From positions 1 to 6,904 of the forward strand of contig VBGV01000002.1 in NCBI GenBank assembly GCA_005880755.1: a stretch of DNA of 6,904 nt. The letters run 5' to 3'. Position 1 is the stretch's first letter. Each line of letters opens with the position of its first letter. Both the position numbers and the translations under genes were made by a program. Shown here one piece after another: positions 1 to 5,607 of the stretch. The notes below the pieces were generated by a model. The model was not told where the DNA came from and made no database searches. It saw only the letters and a list, made by a program, of their open reading frames with translations. Source of the stretch: Chloroflexota bacterium (GTDB lineage: Bacteria; Chloroflexota; Dormibacteria; Dormibacterales; Dormibacteraceae).

Positions 1-533
1 TTCGCCGTATCGGCTACGGAATCGGAGCGCACAACGCGCCGGGCAACGCGCTCGCGGTGTGGATCGGCGACGAGGTCGCGGCGGAGACGGGGGTCATCCT
101 GGTCGAGACCAACCTCGACGATATGGCGCCGAACCTCATCGCCGCGCTGACCGAGGACCTCATGGCGGCGGGCGCGCTCGACGTTACGGTCGTGCCCGCG
201 CTCATGAAGAAGGGCCGGCCGGGCCACGTGCTCACGGTCATGTCGCCTCCAGAGCTGGTCGCCAGGCTCAGCGACCACCTGCTTCGCCACAGCACCACGC
301 TTGGGCTGCGGTTGACTCCGGTCCAGCGCGTCATTGCGGGGCGAAGGGTGATCGAGGTCACGACCCCCATCGGGTCGGCACGTGTCAAGGTCAAGGAGCT
401 GGACGGGAAACCCGTCGACGTCGCGCCCGAATACGAGGATTGCCGGCGGATTGCGCGTGAGAGGGGCATCGATCTGCGCGAGGTGATGCGGGTGGTGGCG
501 GAATCCGCCCGCCGTCAGGTGGGACTCGAGTGA
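1..533 (+). CDS. larC: LarC, nickel-pincer cofactor nickel insertase (C-terminal part)
   Basis: The reading frame is open from base 3 and gives 176 residues to a TGA at 531-533; the N-terminal part lies upstream of the window. In the LarC family (formerly DUF111) the protein is a CTP-dependent, cytoplasmic enzyme that inserts nickel into the bis-thiocarboxylated pyridinium mononucleotide. This makes the nickel-pincer nucleotide used by lactate racemase and related LarA enzymes. Visible family signatures, in fragment numbering, are RIGYGIGA (2-9), ETNLDDM (35-41), AGALDV (56-61), MKKGRPG (68-74), a TTLGLR stretch (98-103) and VKVKELDG followed by PEYEDCRRIA (142-151). The family usually has Glu after DDM-x-P; here it is Asn44. 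The ORF continues unbroken, so this region shows no sign of the larC1/larC2 frameshift arrangement of Lactiplantibacillus, although the usual split point may be upstream. Its last bases supply the start codon of folD. No larA, larB or larE is visible, so the upstream neighbours would settle the pathway context. Confidence 0.9.
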   Translation, partial: RRIGYGIGAHNAPGNALAVWIGDEVAAETGVILVETNLDDMAPNLIAALTEDLMAAGALDVTVVPALMKKGRPGHVLTVMSPPELVARLSDHLLRHSTTLGLRLTPVQRVIAGRRVIEVTTPIGSARVKVKELDGKPVDVAPEYEDCRRIARERGIDLREVMRVVAESARRQVGLE

Positions 534-1381
534 CGGCGCGGGTCCTCGACGGAAGGGCCGTCGCCAGGCAGGTCTATGACCAAATCGGGAAAGCCGTCAG
601 CGACCGCATCTCGCGTGGCGCGTCGCGGCCGCGGCTCGCGACCGTGCTCATCGGTGACGATCCTGCCTCCGCGATGTACGTCTCGCTGAAGCAACGCAAC
701 GCCCGTGGCGTCGGCATCGAATCGGAGGATCACAGGCTCCCGTCGAGTGCTACCACCGAAGAGCTGCTGGCTCTGGTCGAGGCATTGAACCGTGACGAGG
801 CCGTGAGCGCGATCCTCATTCAGCAGCCGGCGCCCAAGCAGATCGACATGCGGCAGGTGGTGCTCGCACTCGACCCGGTGAAGGACGTCGACGGCTTCCA
901 TCCCATCAACGCGGGGCTGGTCGCCCTCGGGTTGCCCGGCGGCGTGGAACCGTGCACGCCGGCCGGCATCGTGCTGCTGCTCGAGCGTTCGGGCATCGGG
1001 ATCGAAGGCACGAACGCGGTCGTGGTCGGTCGGAGCAACCTGGTCGGCAAACCCACCGCGCTCCTGCTGCTGAAGCGCAACGCGACGGTCACTGTGTGCC
1101 ACACGCGGACGAAGGATCTGGCGGCGCACACGCGGACCGCGGACATTCTCGTCTCCGCGGCGGGGCGCGCCAACCTCATCAGCAAGGAGATGGTCAAACC
1201 AGGCTCGGCGGTGGTGGACGTCAGCACCAACTGGGTGGAGGGCCGTCAGATGGGCGACCTCGGCCCTGGCGTGGATGCGGTGGCGGGCTGGCTGACGCCG
1301 AATCCCGGCGGCGTCGGACCGATGACCCGCGCCATGCTCATCAAGAACACATACGAGGCGGAGGTCCGCCGCCGGGGCTAG
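530..1381 (+). CDS. folD: FolD, bifunctional methylenetetrahydrofolate dehydrogenase/cyclohydrolase
   Basis: This 283-residue protein has the usual FolD length. FolD oxidises 5,10-methylene-THF to methenyl-THF with NADP and hydrolyses it to 10-formyl-THF in the cytoplasm. The catalytic frame is present: Tyr50 and Lys54 in YVSLK, Gln98, and Asp121 in DVDGF. Then follow PCTPAGI (141-147), the Rossmann motif VGRSNLVGKP (166-175) and PGGVGPMT (259-266). The start is GTG at 530, overlapping the larC stop as GTGA, with an AGGTGGG ribosome-binding site at 517-523 (6 nt spacing), so translational coupling is likely. Several normally constant positions differ. The QLPLP loop reads QQPAP (98-102), the DVGIN strand reads DVSTN (230-234), and TPVPGG reads TPNPGG (256-261). 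These changes surround the folate and dinucleotide pockets, so the family assignment is certain but the exact activity balance is not. The folC neighbour supports a folate role. Confidence 0.95.
   Translation: MTARVLDGRAVARQVYDQIGKAVSDRISRGASRPRLATVLIGDDPASAMYVSLKQRNARGVGIESEDHRLPSSATTEELLALVEALNRDEAVSAILIQQPAPKQIDMRQVVLALDPVKDVDGFHPINAGLVALGLPGGVEPCTPAGIVLLLERSGIGIEGTNAVVVGRSNLVGKPTALLLLKRNATVTVCHTRTKDLAAHTRTADILVSAAGRANLISKEMVKPGSAVVDVSTNWVEGRQMGDLGPGVDAVAGWLTPNPGGVGPMTRAMLIKNTYEAEVRRRG
1357..1370 (+). promoter_or_regulatory. GC hairpin just before the folC start
   Basis: GGCGG (1357-1361) and CCGCC (1366-1370) form a perfect five-pair stem around AGGT; the arms extend formally to GGCGGA/TCCGCC. 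It lies in the last codons of folD, 15 nt before the folC TTG. It has no following T-tract, so it is not a factor-independent terminator. It could hold part of the folC translation-initiation region, but in sequence this GC-rich short stems also arise by chance. Confidence 0.3.
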
Positions 1382-1385
1382 GAAG

Positions 1386-2666
1386 TTGACCTACCAGGAG
1401 GCACTCGACTTCATCTCGAAGCAAGGCCGCTTCGCGATGAAGCTCGGCACCGAACGCACGCGCGCGATTCTCGATCACCTCGGCGCTCCCGACCGGCAGT
1501 TGACCGGCGCACTCATCGCCGGCACGAACGGAAAAGGCTCGACCGGGGCATGCCTGACCGCGATCCTTCGCGCGGCGGGGCACAGGGTGGGCTTCATGCC
1601 GAAGCCTCATCTCATTTCTTACACCGAGCGGATCGAAATCGACGGCCGCCCGATCACCGAGGACGAATTCGTGCGCACCCTGGAAGATTTGATGCCCACC
1701 CTCGAGGGCATTACGTCGGAAATGGGGCCCCCGACCGAGTTCGAGATGCTGACCGCGATGGCGCTGGCATACCTGGCGCCGCGGGTCGACAGGCTGGTGT
1801 GCGAGGTCGGGCTCGGCGGTCGCCTGGATGCCACCAACGCACTCGACCTCGGCGTCGCGGTCATCACCAACGTCGACCTCGACCACCAGAAATACCTCGG
1901 CCACACGATCGCCGACATTGCGCGCGAGAAGGCGGCGATCATCAAGCGCGGCAACCGCGTCGTAACAGGATGCGAGGGCGAGGCGCTAGAAGTCGTCCAA
2001 TCGCAAGCCGCCCGTGAGTCCGCCGAGCTATGGCGGCTTGGCCAGGAGATCAAGGTCGAATCGACTCCCCGCGGTTGGGACGGCCATGTGCTCAGCGTGA
2101 CCGGGCCTGGATTCGCGCACGGCGACCTTCGTATCCGACTCGTCGGCGACTATCAACCATCGAATGCGGCCCTTGCCGTGGCAGCGGCGCACCTGCTCGA
2201 TGACGTACCTGAGGATGCGATTCGCGAGGGGCTGGCATCGACGCGCTGGCCGGGGCGGCTGCAGGTCATCGCTGAATCGCCTCGCGTGATCCTTGACGGT
2301 GGACACAACCCGGCGGCGATGGTCAAGGCTGGTGCGGCGCTTCGCCGGCTGATCGGATCGGAAAAGCTCGTCGCGGTCTTCGCGATGCTGAGCGAGCGAG
2401 ATCCTGTTCAGCTGCTTGGTGCCCTCCGCACGTTGAGTCCCGACGCGGTGGTGTTCACCGAGCCGGCGAGCGCCCACGGCCACGCGATCTCCGCCGAGAC
2501 GCTGGCCTCTGTGTATGGACCGAGCGCGAACGTGGCCCGCCCGGCGAGGACGGCGCTCGATCAGGCCAGAGGACTGGCGGGCGCGTCGGGGAACGTCCTG
2601 GTCTGCGGATCTCTGTATCTGGTCGGAGAGGTCCTTTCGCTCACGGACTTGCGCGTAAGTACCTGA
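1386..2666 (+). CDS. folC: FolC, folylpolyglutamate/dihydrofolate synthase
   Basis: This 426-residue Mur-ligase-type enzyme is of normal FolC length. The family uses ATP to add glutamate to dihydropteroate and/or to reduced folates in the cytoplasm. Motifs in order are the N-terminal TYQEALDFI helix, GTERTRAILDHLG (21-33), the P-loop GTNGKGST (46-53), PHL-x-x-YTERI (74-83), EVGLGGRLDATN (140-151), TNVDLDH (161-167), EKAAIIK (181-187), GDYQPSNAALA (254-264), WPGRLQVI (288-295), DGGHNPA (304-310) and GSLYLVGE (408-415). The TTG at 1386 is chosen because it keeps the conserved N-terminal helix. AGGA at 1380-1383 is very close to it, and the in-frame ATG at 1437 would cut the helix off. The gene lies 4 bp after folD, in the same operon. 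Differences from common family residues are Lys73 where SPHL is usual, Tyr256 where a His is usual, and SERD where a KD pair is common near 336-339. The 3' end overlaps the convergent membrane-protein gene by 26 bp. Confidence 0.93.
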   Translation: MTYQEALDFISKQGRFAMKLGTERTRAILDHLGAPDRQLTGALIAGTNGKGSTGACLTAILRAAGHRVGFMPKPHLISYTERIEIDGRPITEDEFVRTLEDLMPTLEGITSEMGPPTEFEMLTAMALAYLAPRVDRLVCEVGLGGRLDATNALDLGVAVITNVDLDHQKYLGHTIADIAREKAAIIKRGNRVVTGCEGEALEVVQSQAARESAELWRLGQEIKVESTPRGWDGHVLSVTGPGFAHGDLRIRLVGDYQPSNAALAVAAAHLLDDVPEDAIREGLASTRWPGRLQVIAESPRVILDGGHNPAAMVKAGAALRRLIGSEKLVAVFAMLSERDPVQLLGALRTLSPDAVVFTEPASAHGHAISAETLASVYGPSANVARPARTALDQARGLAGASGNVLVCGSLYLVGEVLSLTDLRVST

Positions 2667-3048
2667 GACACAGGTAGATCGAGCCGGCGATCATCGGCAG
2701 CAGCAGGACCGATCCGAACAGTCCCCACCAGAAGCCGGCACTCAGGCCCAGCCCGCCCAACAGCACGATCGCGAGGGCGATTCCGCCGGCGCCCAGCAGG
2801 ATGTCGTTTCGCGATCGCGGCCTGGGAACCCGCGGCGGCGCGGACGATGACGGGACCGCGGTTCCGGTGCGTGTCCGCGACCTCCTTCTCGCCGCGAGAC
2901 CGTAGAGCAACAGGCTCAGACCCGCCAGCCCGCCGAGGAGCGTGACCACCTCCGCCAGCAAGCCCGCCCTGGTGTCGGATACGCGCGTGAAGGCCGCGAC
3001 GGCCACGCCGATCAGAACCACACCGACGGCCAGGGCGGGCCAGCGCAC
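2641..3048 (-). CDS. Small four-helix integral membrane protein, function unknown
   Basis: I do not recognise a family for this 135-residue protein. Four hydrophobic segments are clear, at about residues 4-20, 30-52, 83-103 and 107-129. Between helices 2 and 3 is a polar loop of about 30 residues (53-82) rich in Arg, Ser and Pro, including an RRRSR run. By the positive-inside rule this places the loop, and both termini, in the cytoplasm. There is no signal peptide and no obvious catalytic residue. The GTG start (minus strand 3048-3046) directly follows the TGA of the upstream SDR gene (3051-3049), so the two are probably co-transcribed and perhaps coupled; no strong Shine-Dalgarno sequence is visible. 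The stop is read from 2643-2641 inside the end of folC, giving a 26-bp tail-to-tail overlap. Continuous hydrophobic helices support a real gene despite the weak initiation site. Confidence 0.7.
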   Translation of the reverse strand: MRWPALAVGVVLIGVAVAAFTRVSDTRAGLLAEVVTLLGGLAGLSLLLYGLAARRRSRTRTGTAVPSSSAPPRVPRPRSRNDILLGAGGIALAIVLLGGLGLSAGFWWGLFGSVLLLPMIAGSIYLCLRYLRASP

Positions 3049-3831
3049 TCAGCGACGACCGGAGAGGAGGTCGTGTCGCAGCCGCCGCATGCCGCGGAGC
3101 CAGCGGTCGTAGTCGTCCGCCTTACGGCGGAAGTATTCGGCGACCTCCGGGTGGGGCAGGATGAGGAACCGCTCGTCGGCGATGCCTTTGGCCACCGCCT
3201 CGGCAACCGCCTCGGGCTCCAGCGCGCCCGCGGTCAGGAAATCGGTCTTCAGCTGCCTGCGTTCCGCCTCGAGCATGTCCGTCTTCACACCCTGGGGACA
3301 CAGGCAGGAGACGCGAATGCCGTCGTCTCCGTGCGCGATCGCCAGCCATTCGAAGAATGAGAGGGCGGCAGACTTCGTCACTCCGTAAGGTGCTGCGAAC
3401 ATATGGTTCAGCAGTCCAGCCGCGGACACAGTCCCGACGAGGTAGCCCTCTTTGCGTGCCAGCATGCTGGGCAACACGTGGCGCGCGACGTAGACATGGG
3501 CCATCACATTGACCTCCCAGATGCGCTGCCAGTCGTCGTTCTCAGCCTCTGGTCCGCCGCCCACACCGATGCCCGCGTTCGAGCAGAAGATGTCGATGCG
3601 ACCGTGCGTCTTGTCCACCTGTTGGACCAATCGCACGATGTCAGCCTCGCGCGAGACGTCGCATTGGACCGAGGTCGCACCGATTTCCTCGGCCAGCGCC
3701 CGCGCGCCATCACCGTCGATATCTACCACGACGACGGCCTCTGGACGGTCCGCGGCGAATCGCCTGGCGAGTGCCCGACCGATGCCGCGAGCGGCCCCGG
3801 TCACGACGATGACCTTGCCGGTCAGGTCCAT
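3049..3831 (-). CDS. Short-chain dehydrogenase/reductase (classical SDR)
   Basis: This 260-residue classical SDR is a cytoplasmic NAD(P)-dependent oxidoreductase acting on alcohol or carbonyl groups; the substrate cannot be read from the sequence. It shows the cofactor motif TGAARGIG (11-18), Asp37 ending the second strand (VVVVDID), CDV (57-59), SNAG in place of NNAG (84-87), the structural Asn109, Ser136, and the catalytic pair Tyr149 and Lys153 in YGVTK. A P-x-G motif follows at 179-181. An acidic residue at position 37 suggests NAD(H) rather than NADP(H). The start is the ATG at 3831-3829, which places the glycine motif at the normal distance. The frame stays open upstream for 50 more codons to 3981, but that stretch has no SDR character and would overlap the divergent regulator. 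A GGAATGAG stretch about 7-14 nt upstream may serve as ribosome-binding site. The gene is divergent from an HxlR-type regulator, which probably controls it, and precedes a small membrane protein. Confidence 0.9.
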   Translation of the reverse strand: MDLTGKVIVVTGAARGIGRALARRFAADRPEAVVVVDIDGDGARALAEEIGATSVQCDVSREADIVRLVQQVDKTHGRIDIFCSNAGIGVGGGPEAENDDWQRIWEVNVMAHVYVARHVLPSMLARKEGYLVGTVSAAGLLNHMFAAPYGVTKSAALSFFEWLAIAHGDDGIRVSCLCPQGVKTDMLEAERRQLKTDFLTAGALEPEAVAEAVAKGIADERFLILPHPEVAEYFRRKADDYDRWLRGMRRLRHDLLSGRR

Positions 3832-3935
3832 TGCAAGCTCATTCCAAGGTCTGATTGTCGCCGGAAAAAAATTCTTGTGGAAAACACCTGCCGGGTCCTT
3901 TCGGAGACTTGCGATACCGCATAGAATCACTCCCC
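3832..3935. promoter_or_regulatory. Divergent SDR/HxlR promoter region
   Basis: This 104-bp gap between the SDR and HxlR starts is one of the least GC-rich stretches of the window and contains an A7 tract (3865-3871). It must hold promoters for both directions and is the expected operator site for the HxlR protein. For the minus strand a weak candidate is TCCACA (3881-3876), a 16-bp spacer and GACAAT (3859-3854), matching 4 of 6 consensus bases in each hexamer. I find no convincing long dyad that would mark the operator. Confidence 0.45.
3922..3927 (+). promoter_or_regulatory. -10 element of a probable leaderless HxlR promoter
   Basis: TAGAAT matches the TAnnnT form of a sigma-70 -10 hexamer and ends 8 bases before the HxlR ATG at 3936. 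Transcription would therefore begin at or within two bases of the ATG. The bases between (CACTCCCC) contain no Shine-Dalgarno sequence, which fits a leaderless mRNA. The -35 position (TTTCGG, 3899-3904) is poor, as is common for such promoters in high-GC Gram-positive-type bacteria. Confidence 0.5.
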
Positions 3936-4274
3936 ATGGTCGGAGGGGGCCTCGACTACAGCGCTGCCTTTCAGCGCGCAATCGAGCTGATAGGTAAACG
4001 CTGGACCGGGGCCGTCGTCAAGGCTCTCATCCCCGCGCCTGCTCGCTTCAATCAGCTGCTCTCAGGCATCCCTGGGATCAGTGATCGTGTTTTGACGGAA
4101 CGCCTGCGCGAGCTCGAGACAGAAGGAATCGTGGAGAGGCTCGTCGACCCGGGACCGCCGGTGAGGGTGAGCTATCGACTGACGTCGCGAGGGCGCGCGC
4201 TAGAGCCGGTGCTGGCTTCGGTTTCGGAGTGGGCGGAGAGCTGGCTATCGACGCCGGCCGCCGCGGTAGGCTGA
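3936..4274 (+). CDS. HxlR-family winged-helix transcriptional regulator
   Basis: This 112-residue DNA-binding protein of the HxlR (MarR-like) family probably acts as a dimer. Features in order are the AIELIGKRWT helix (15-24), ARFNQLLSGIPGIS (36-49), the recognition region RVLTERLRELETEGIVERL (51-69), the wing with VRVSYRLTSRGRAL (76-89), and the dimerisation helix EPVLASVSEWAESWL (90-104). The ATG at 3936 gives the normal family length. An in-frame ATG at 3855 would add 27 residues unlike the family and cover the promoter. The protein has no cysteine; the site where many HxlR proteins carry the N-terminal Cys before the first helix is Ala (AAFQRAIEL, 10-18). It is therefore unlikely to sense thiol-reactive compounds through that residue and more likely responds to a ligand. 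It is divergent from the SDR gene, its most likely target along with itself. Confidence 0.9.
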   Translation: MVGGGLDYSAAFQRAIELIGKRWTGAVVKALIPAPARFNQLLSGIPGISDRVLTERLRELETEGIVERLVDPGPPVRVSYRLTSRGRALEPVLASVSEWAESWLSTPAAAVG

Positions 4275-4414
4275 CCTCCGCGCCCAAAAGTTCGCGCAGG
4301 TTGCCCTGGGCCCTCCCTTCCTCCGTGCCGTCCCTCCCCCCCGGCACTCCTCGATCGAGCTTAGGATTCGAAAAAATCAAGTACAACCCGGCCTGTTAAG
4401 AGGTCCCAGAAGGC
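4275..4414 (+). promoter_or_regulatory. 140-bp spacer upstream of the zinc-ribbon gene
   Basis: No gene is visible here. The first part (to about 4348) is pyrimidine-rich, with a C-run at 4335-4342. A perfect 10-bp palindrome, CTCGATCGAG, spans 4350-4359 and could be a regulator site. It is followed by a low-GC patch (4361-4387) with weak -10-like hexamers TAGGAT (4362-4367) and TACAAC (4382-4387), neither with a good -35. AAGAGGT (4398-4404) lies 10 nt before the ATG at 4415 and is the likely ribosome-binding site; AGAAGG (4408-4413) is too close. No terminator with a T-tract is seen for the HxlR gene. Confidence 0.4.
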
Positions 4415-5029
4415 ATGGCAAACACGACTGATAGGCTTTACCGAATGCCGATTGGCGATTTTCTCCGCCGCCGGCCCGAGGCGCAAACATGCCAGGCATG
4501 CGGGTCGCCACTTCCCCACGCTGCGGTGTTCTGTCCATCCTGCGGAGTGCGGACCGACGATCCGCAGGCCGAGCCTCTTCACATCGTCGACCGCACGACA
4601 GGCCTCTTCAACGATCGTTTCGTGCGCCCAGTGCTCGAGGACGAGCTCGCGCGGGCCCACCGCTATCAACGCAACCTCGGCGTCCTTCTCATCGAGGTCA
4701 ACGGATCGTTGCCCCCCGACGAGGCATTGAAGACGATGGCCGCGGCCCTCGCCGGCACCGTGCGCGACGTCGACACACCGGGCGTGCTCGGCCGCACGCC
4801 ACCTCAGCTGCTCGCCATCCTCCCGGACACCGACGTGGCGGGCACCGCTCACGCCGCCAACCGCGTCCTGGTGGCCGTCAACGACGCGCTCAAGCCTCAG
4901 GGCGCGCAGGCGGCGGTCGGCCTGGTCTGCATCCGTCCTGGGCAGCGCGTGCGCGCAGGTGCGGTCATCGAAAGCGCAAGCCGCTCGCTGCGCTCGGGCC
5001 GGCCCGAGATGATGGGCAAGCCCGCCTGA
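4415..5029 (+). CDS. Zinc-ribbon protein with degenerate GGDEF-like domain
   Basis: This 204-residue protein has no named family that I recognise. Residues 26-43 form a zinc ribbon with CxxC pairs Cys26/Cys29 and Cys40/Cys43, the form found at the N-terminus of many bacterial membrane or signalling proteins. From Asp59 the chain resembles the opening of a GGDEF domain: DRTTGLFNDRF parallels D-x-LTG-L-x-N-R-x-F, followed by a helix and the strand LGVLLIEVN (88-96). Residues 134-150 (AILPDTD then TAHAANR) parallel the strand and helix that follow the GGDEF loop. The loop itself reads RTPPQLL (127-133), so the signature is lost. The metal-binding Asp positions of the DxD-x-FK strand appear as Glu94 and Asn96. 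Diguanylate cyclase activity is therefore not expected; a nucleotide-binding or protein-interaction role is possible. There is no transmembrane segment. The TGA stop overlaps the CTG proposed as the start of the phosphatase gene. Homology to GGDEF is my inference from pattern and order. Confidence 0.72.
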   Translation: MANTTDRLYRMPIGDFLRRRPEAQTCQACGSPLPHAAVFCPSCGVRTDDPQAEPLHIVDRTTGLFNDRFVRPVLEDELARAHRYQRNLGVLLIEVNGSLPPDEALKTMAAALAGTVRDVDTPGVLGRTPPQLLAILPDTDVAGTAHAANRVLVAVNDALKPQGAQAAVGLVCIRPGQRVRAGAVIESASRSLRSGRPEMMGKPA

Positions 5030-5592
5030 CGCTCGAGGTCTACCTCGCCCGCCACGGCGAGACCGAGTGGAGCCTCTCAGGTCAACACACCGGCGTCACC
5101 GACCTTCCGCTCACCCGACGGGGCGAGGCCCAGGCCGCAGCCCTGGGACGGACGCTCGCGGGGATCACGTTCGACGCGGTGTACTCCAGCCCGATGCAGC
5201 GGGCCCGGCGCACGGCCGAGCTGGCCGGCTTCGACGATCCGCAGGTCACGTCACTGCTCCAAGAGGTCGACTACGGCCACTACGAAGGCCTCACCTCGCA
5301 GCAGATCCACGAACTGGACCCGGACTGGGAGGTCTACAAAGACGGCTGTCCCGACGGTGAGTCACCGGCGCAGATCTACGCCAGGGCGCAGGCGTTCATC
5401 CAGCTCGTGGCGAGGCACGGCGACGCGAGGGTCATCGCCTTCGCTCACGGCCACATCCTTCGCGCCGTCGCGGTGGCGTGGATCGACGTCGACCTCAGGG
5501 TCGCCACCGGTTTGCAGCTGGACGTGGCCACGCTCAACATCCTTCGCGACGCCGACCGCGGCCGCGTCGTCGCCCTATGGAACGCGTCGTGA
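5026..5592 (+). CDS. Histidine phosphatase (phosphoglycerate mutase-like, acid phosphatase type)
   Basis: This protein of about 188 residues belongs to the histidine phosphatase superfamily, whose members transfer phosphate through a phospho-histidine. The RHGETEW motif (9-15) carries nucleophile His10. SSPMQRARRTAE (54-65) carries the phosphate-pocket arginine, Glu80 in LLQEVDYGHYEGLT is the likely proton donor, and HGH (141-143) gives the second catalytic histidine. QHTGVTDLPLT near the start, DYGHYEGLT and GCPDGES resemble the mycobacterial acid phosphatase Rv3214 (Gpm2), so a broad phosphatase is more likely than a glycolytic mutase. No ATG, GTG or TTG lies in frame close upstream of RHG. 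The only near-cognate codon is CTG at 5026, overlapping the previous stop as CTGA, and it gives the normal two to three residues before the first strand. Translation by re-initiation after the zinc-ribbon gene is therefore likely. The frame is open further upstream through the preceding gene, but that sequence is a low-complexity Arg-rich shadow. Confidence 0.85.
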   Translation: MTLEVYLARHGETEWSLSGQHTGVTDLPLTRRGEAQAAALGRTLAGITFDAVYSSPMQRARRTAELAGFDDPQVTSLLQEVDYGHYEGLTSQQIHELDPDWEVYKDGCPDGESPAQIYARAQAFIQLVARHGDARVIAFAHGHILRAVAVAWIDVDLRVATGLQLDVATLNILRDADRGRVVALWNAS

Positions 5593-5607
5593 GGCGCCCT
5601 ACGCCTT
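5591..5607. terminator. Weak hairpin between convergent phosphatase and cupin genes
   Basis: AGGCG (5592-5596) and CGCCT (5602-5606) make a five-pair stem around CCCTA, with a possible outer G-T pair. It covers the cupin stop (5601-5599) and begins at the last base of the phosphatase stop, where only 6 bp separate the genes. No T-tract follows on either strand, so it would be at most a weak or factor-assisted bidirectional end point. Confidence 0.25.

Noticed and set aside
515..1129. Long minus-strand frame antisense to folD (likewise 1341-1904 and 2028-2483 antisense to folC, and 3403-3924 plus strand antisense to the SDR)
   Set aside because: Such frames are expected shadows in GC-rich genes. 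Their translations show no recognisable motifs and the opposite strand holds clear enzyme signatures.
3855..3935. Upstream ATG for the HxlR regulator
   Set aside because: It would add 27 atypical residues across the -10 element, whereas the ATG at 3936 gives the family length.
3832..3981. N-terminal extension of the SDR to an upstream ATG at 3981
   Set aside because: The 50 extra residues have no family similarity or signal peptide and would overlap the divergent regulator and its promoter.
4280..4300. GCGC/GCGC inverted repeat after the HxlR gene as a terminator
   Set aside because: The stem is only four self-complementary pairs with no T-tract, so it is not supportable as a terminator.
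4489..5025. Long open frame upstream of the phosphatase, giving a possible 367-residue protein from 4489
   Set aside because: The translated extension is Arg/Ala/Gly/Pro-rich noise antiphase to the zinc-ribbon gene, whose frame carries real motifs. The phosphatase domain starts normally near 5026.
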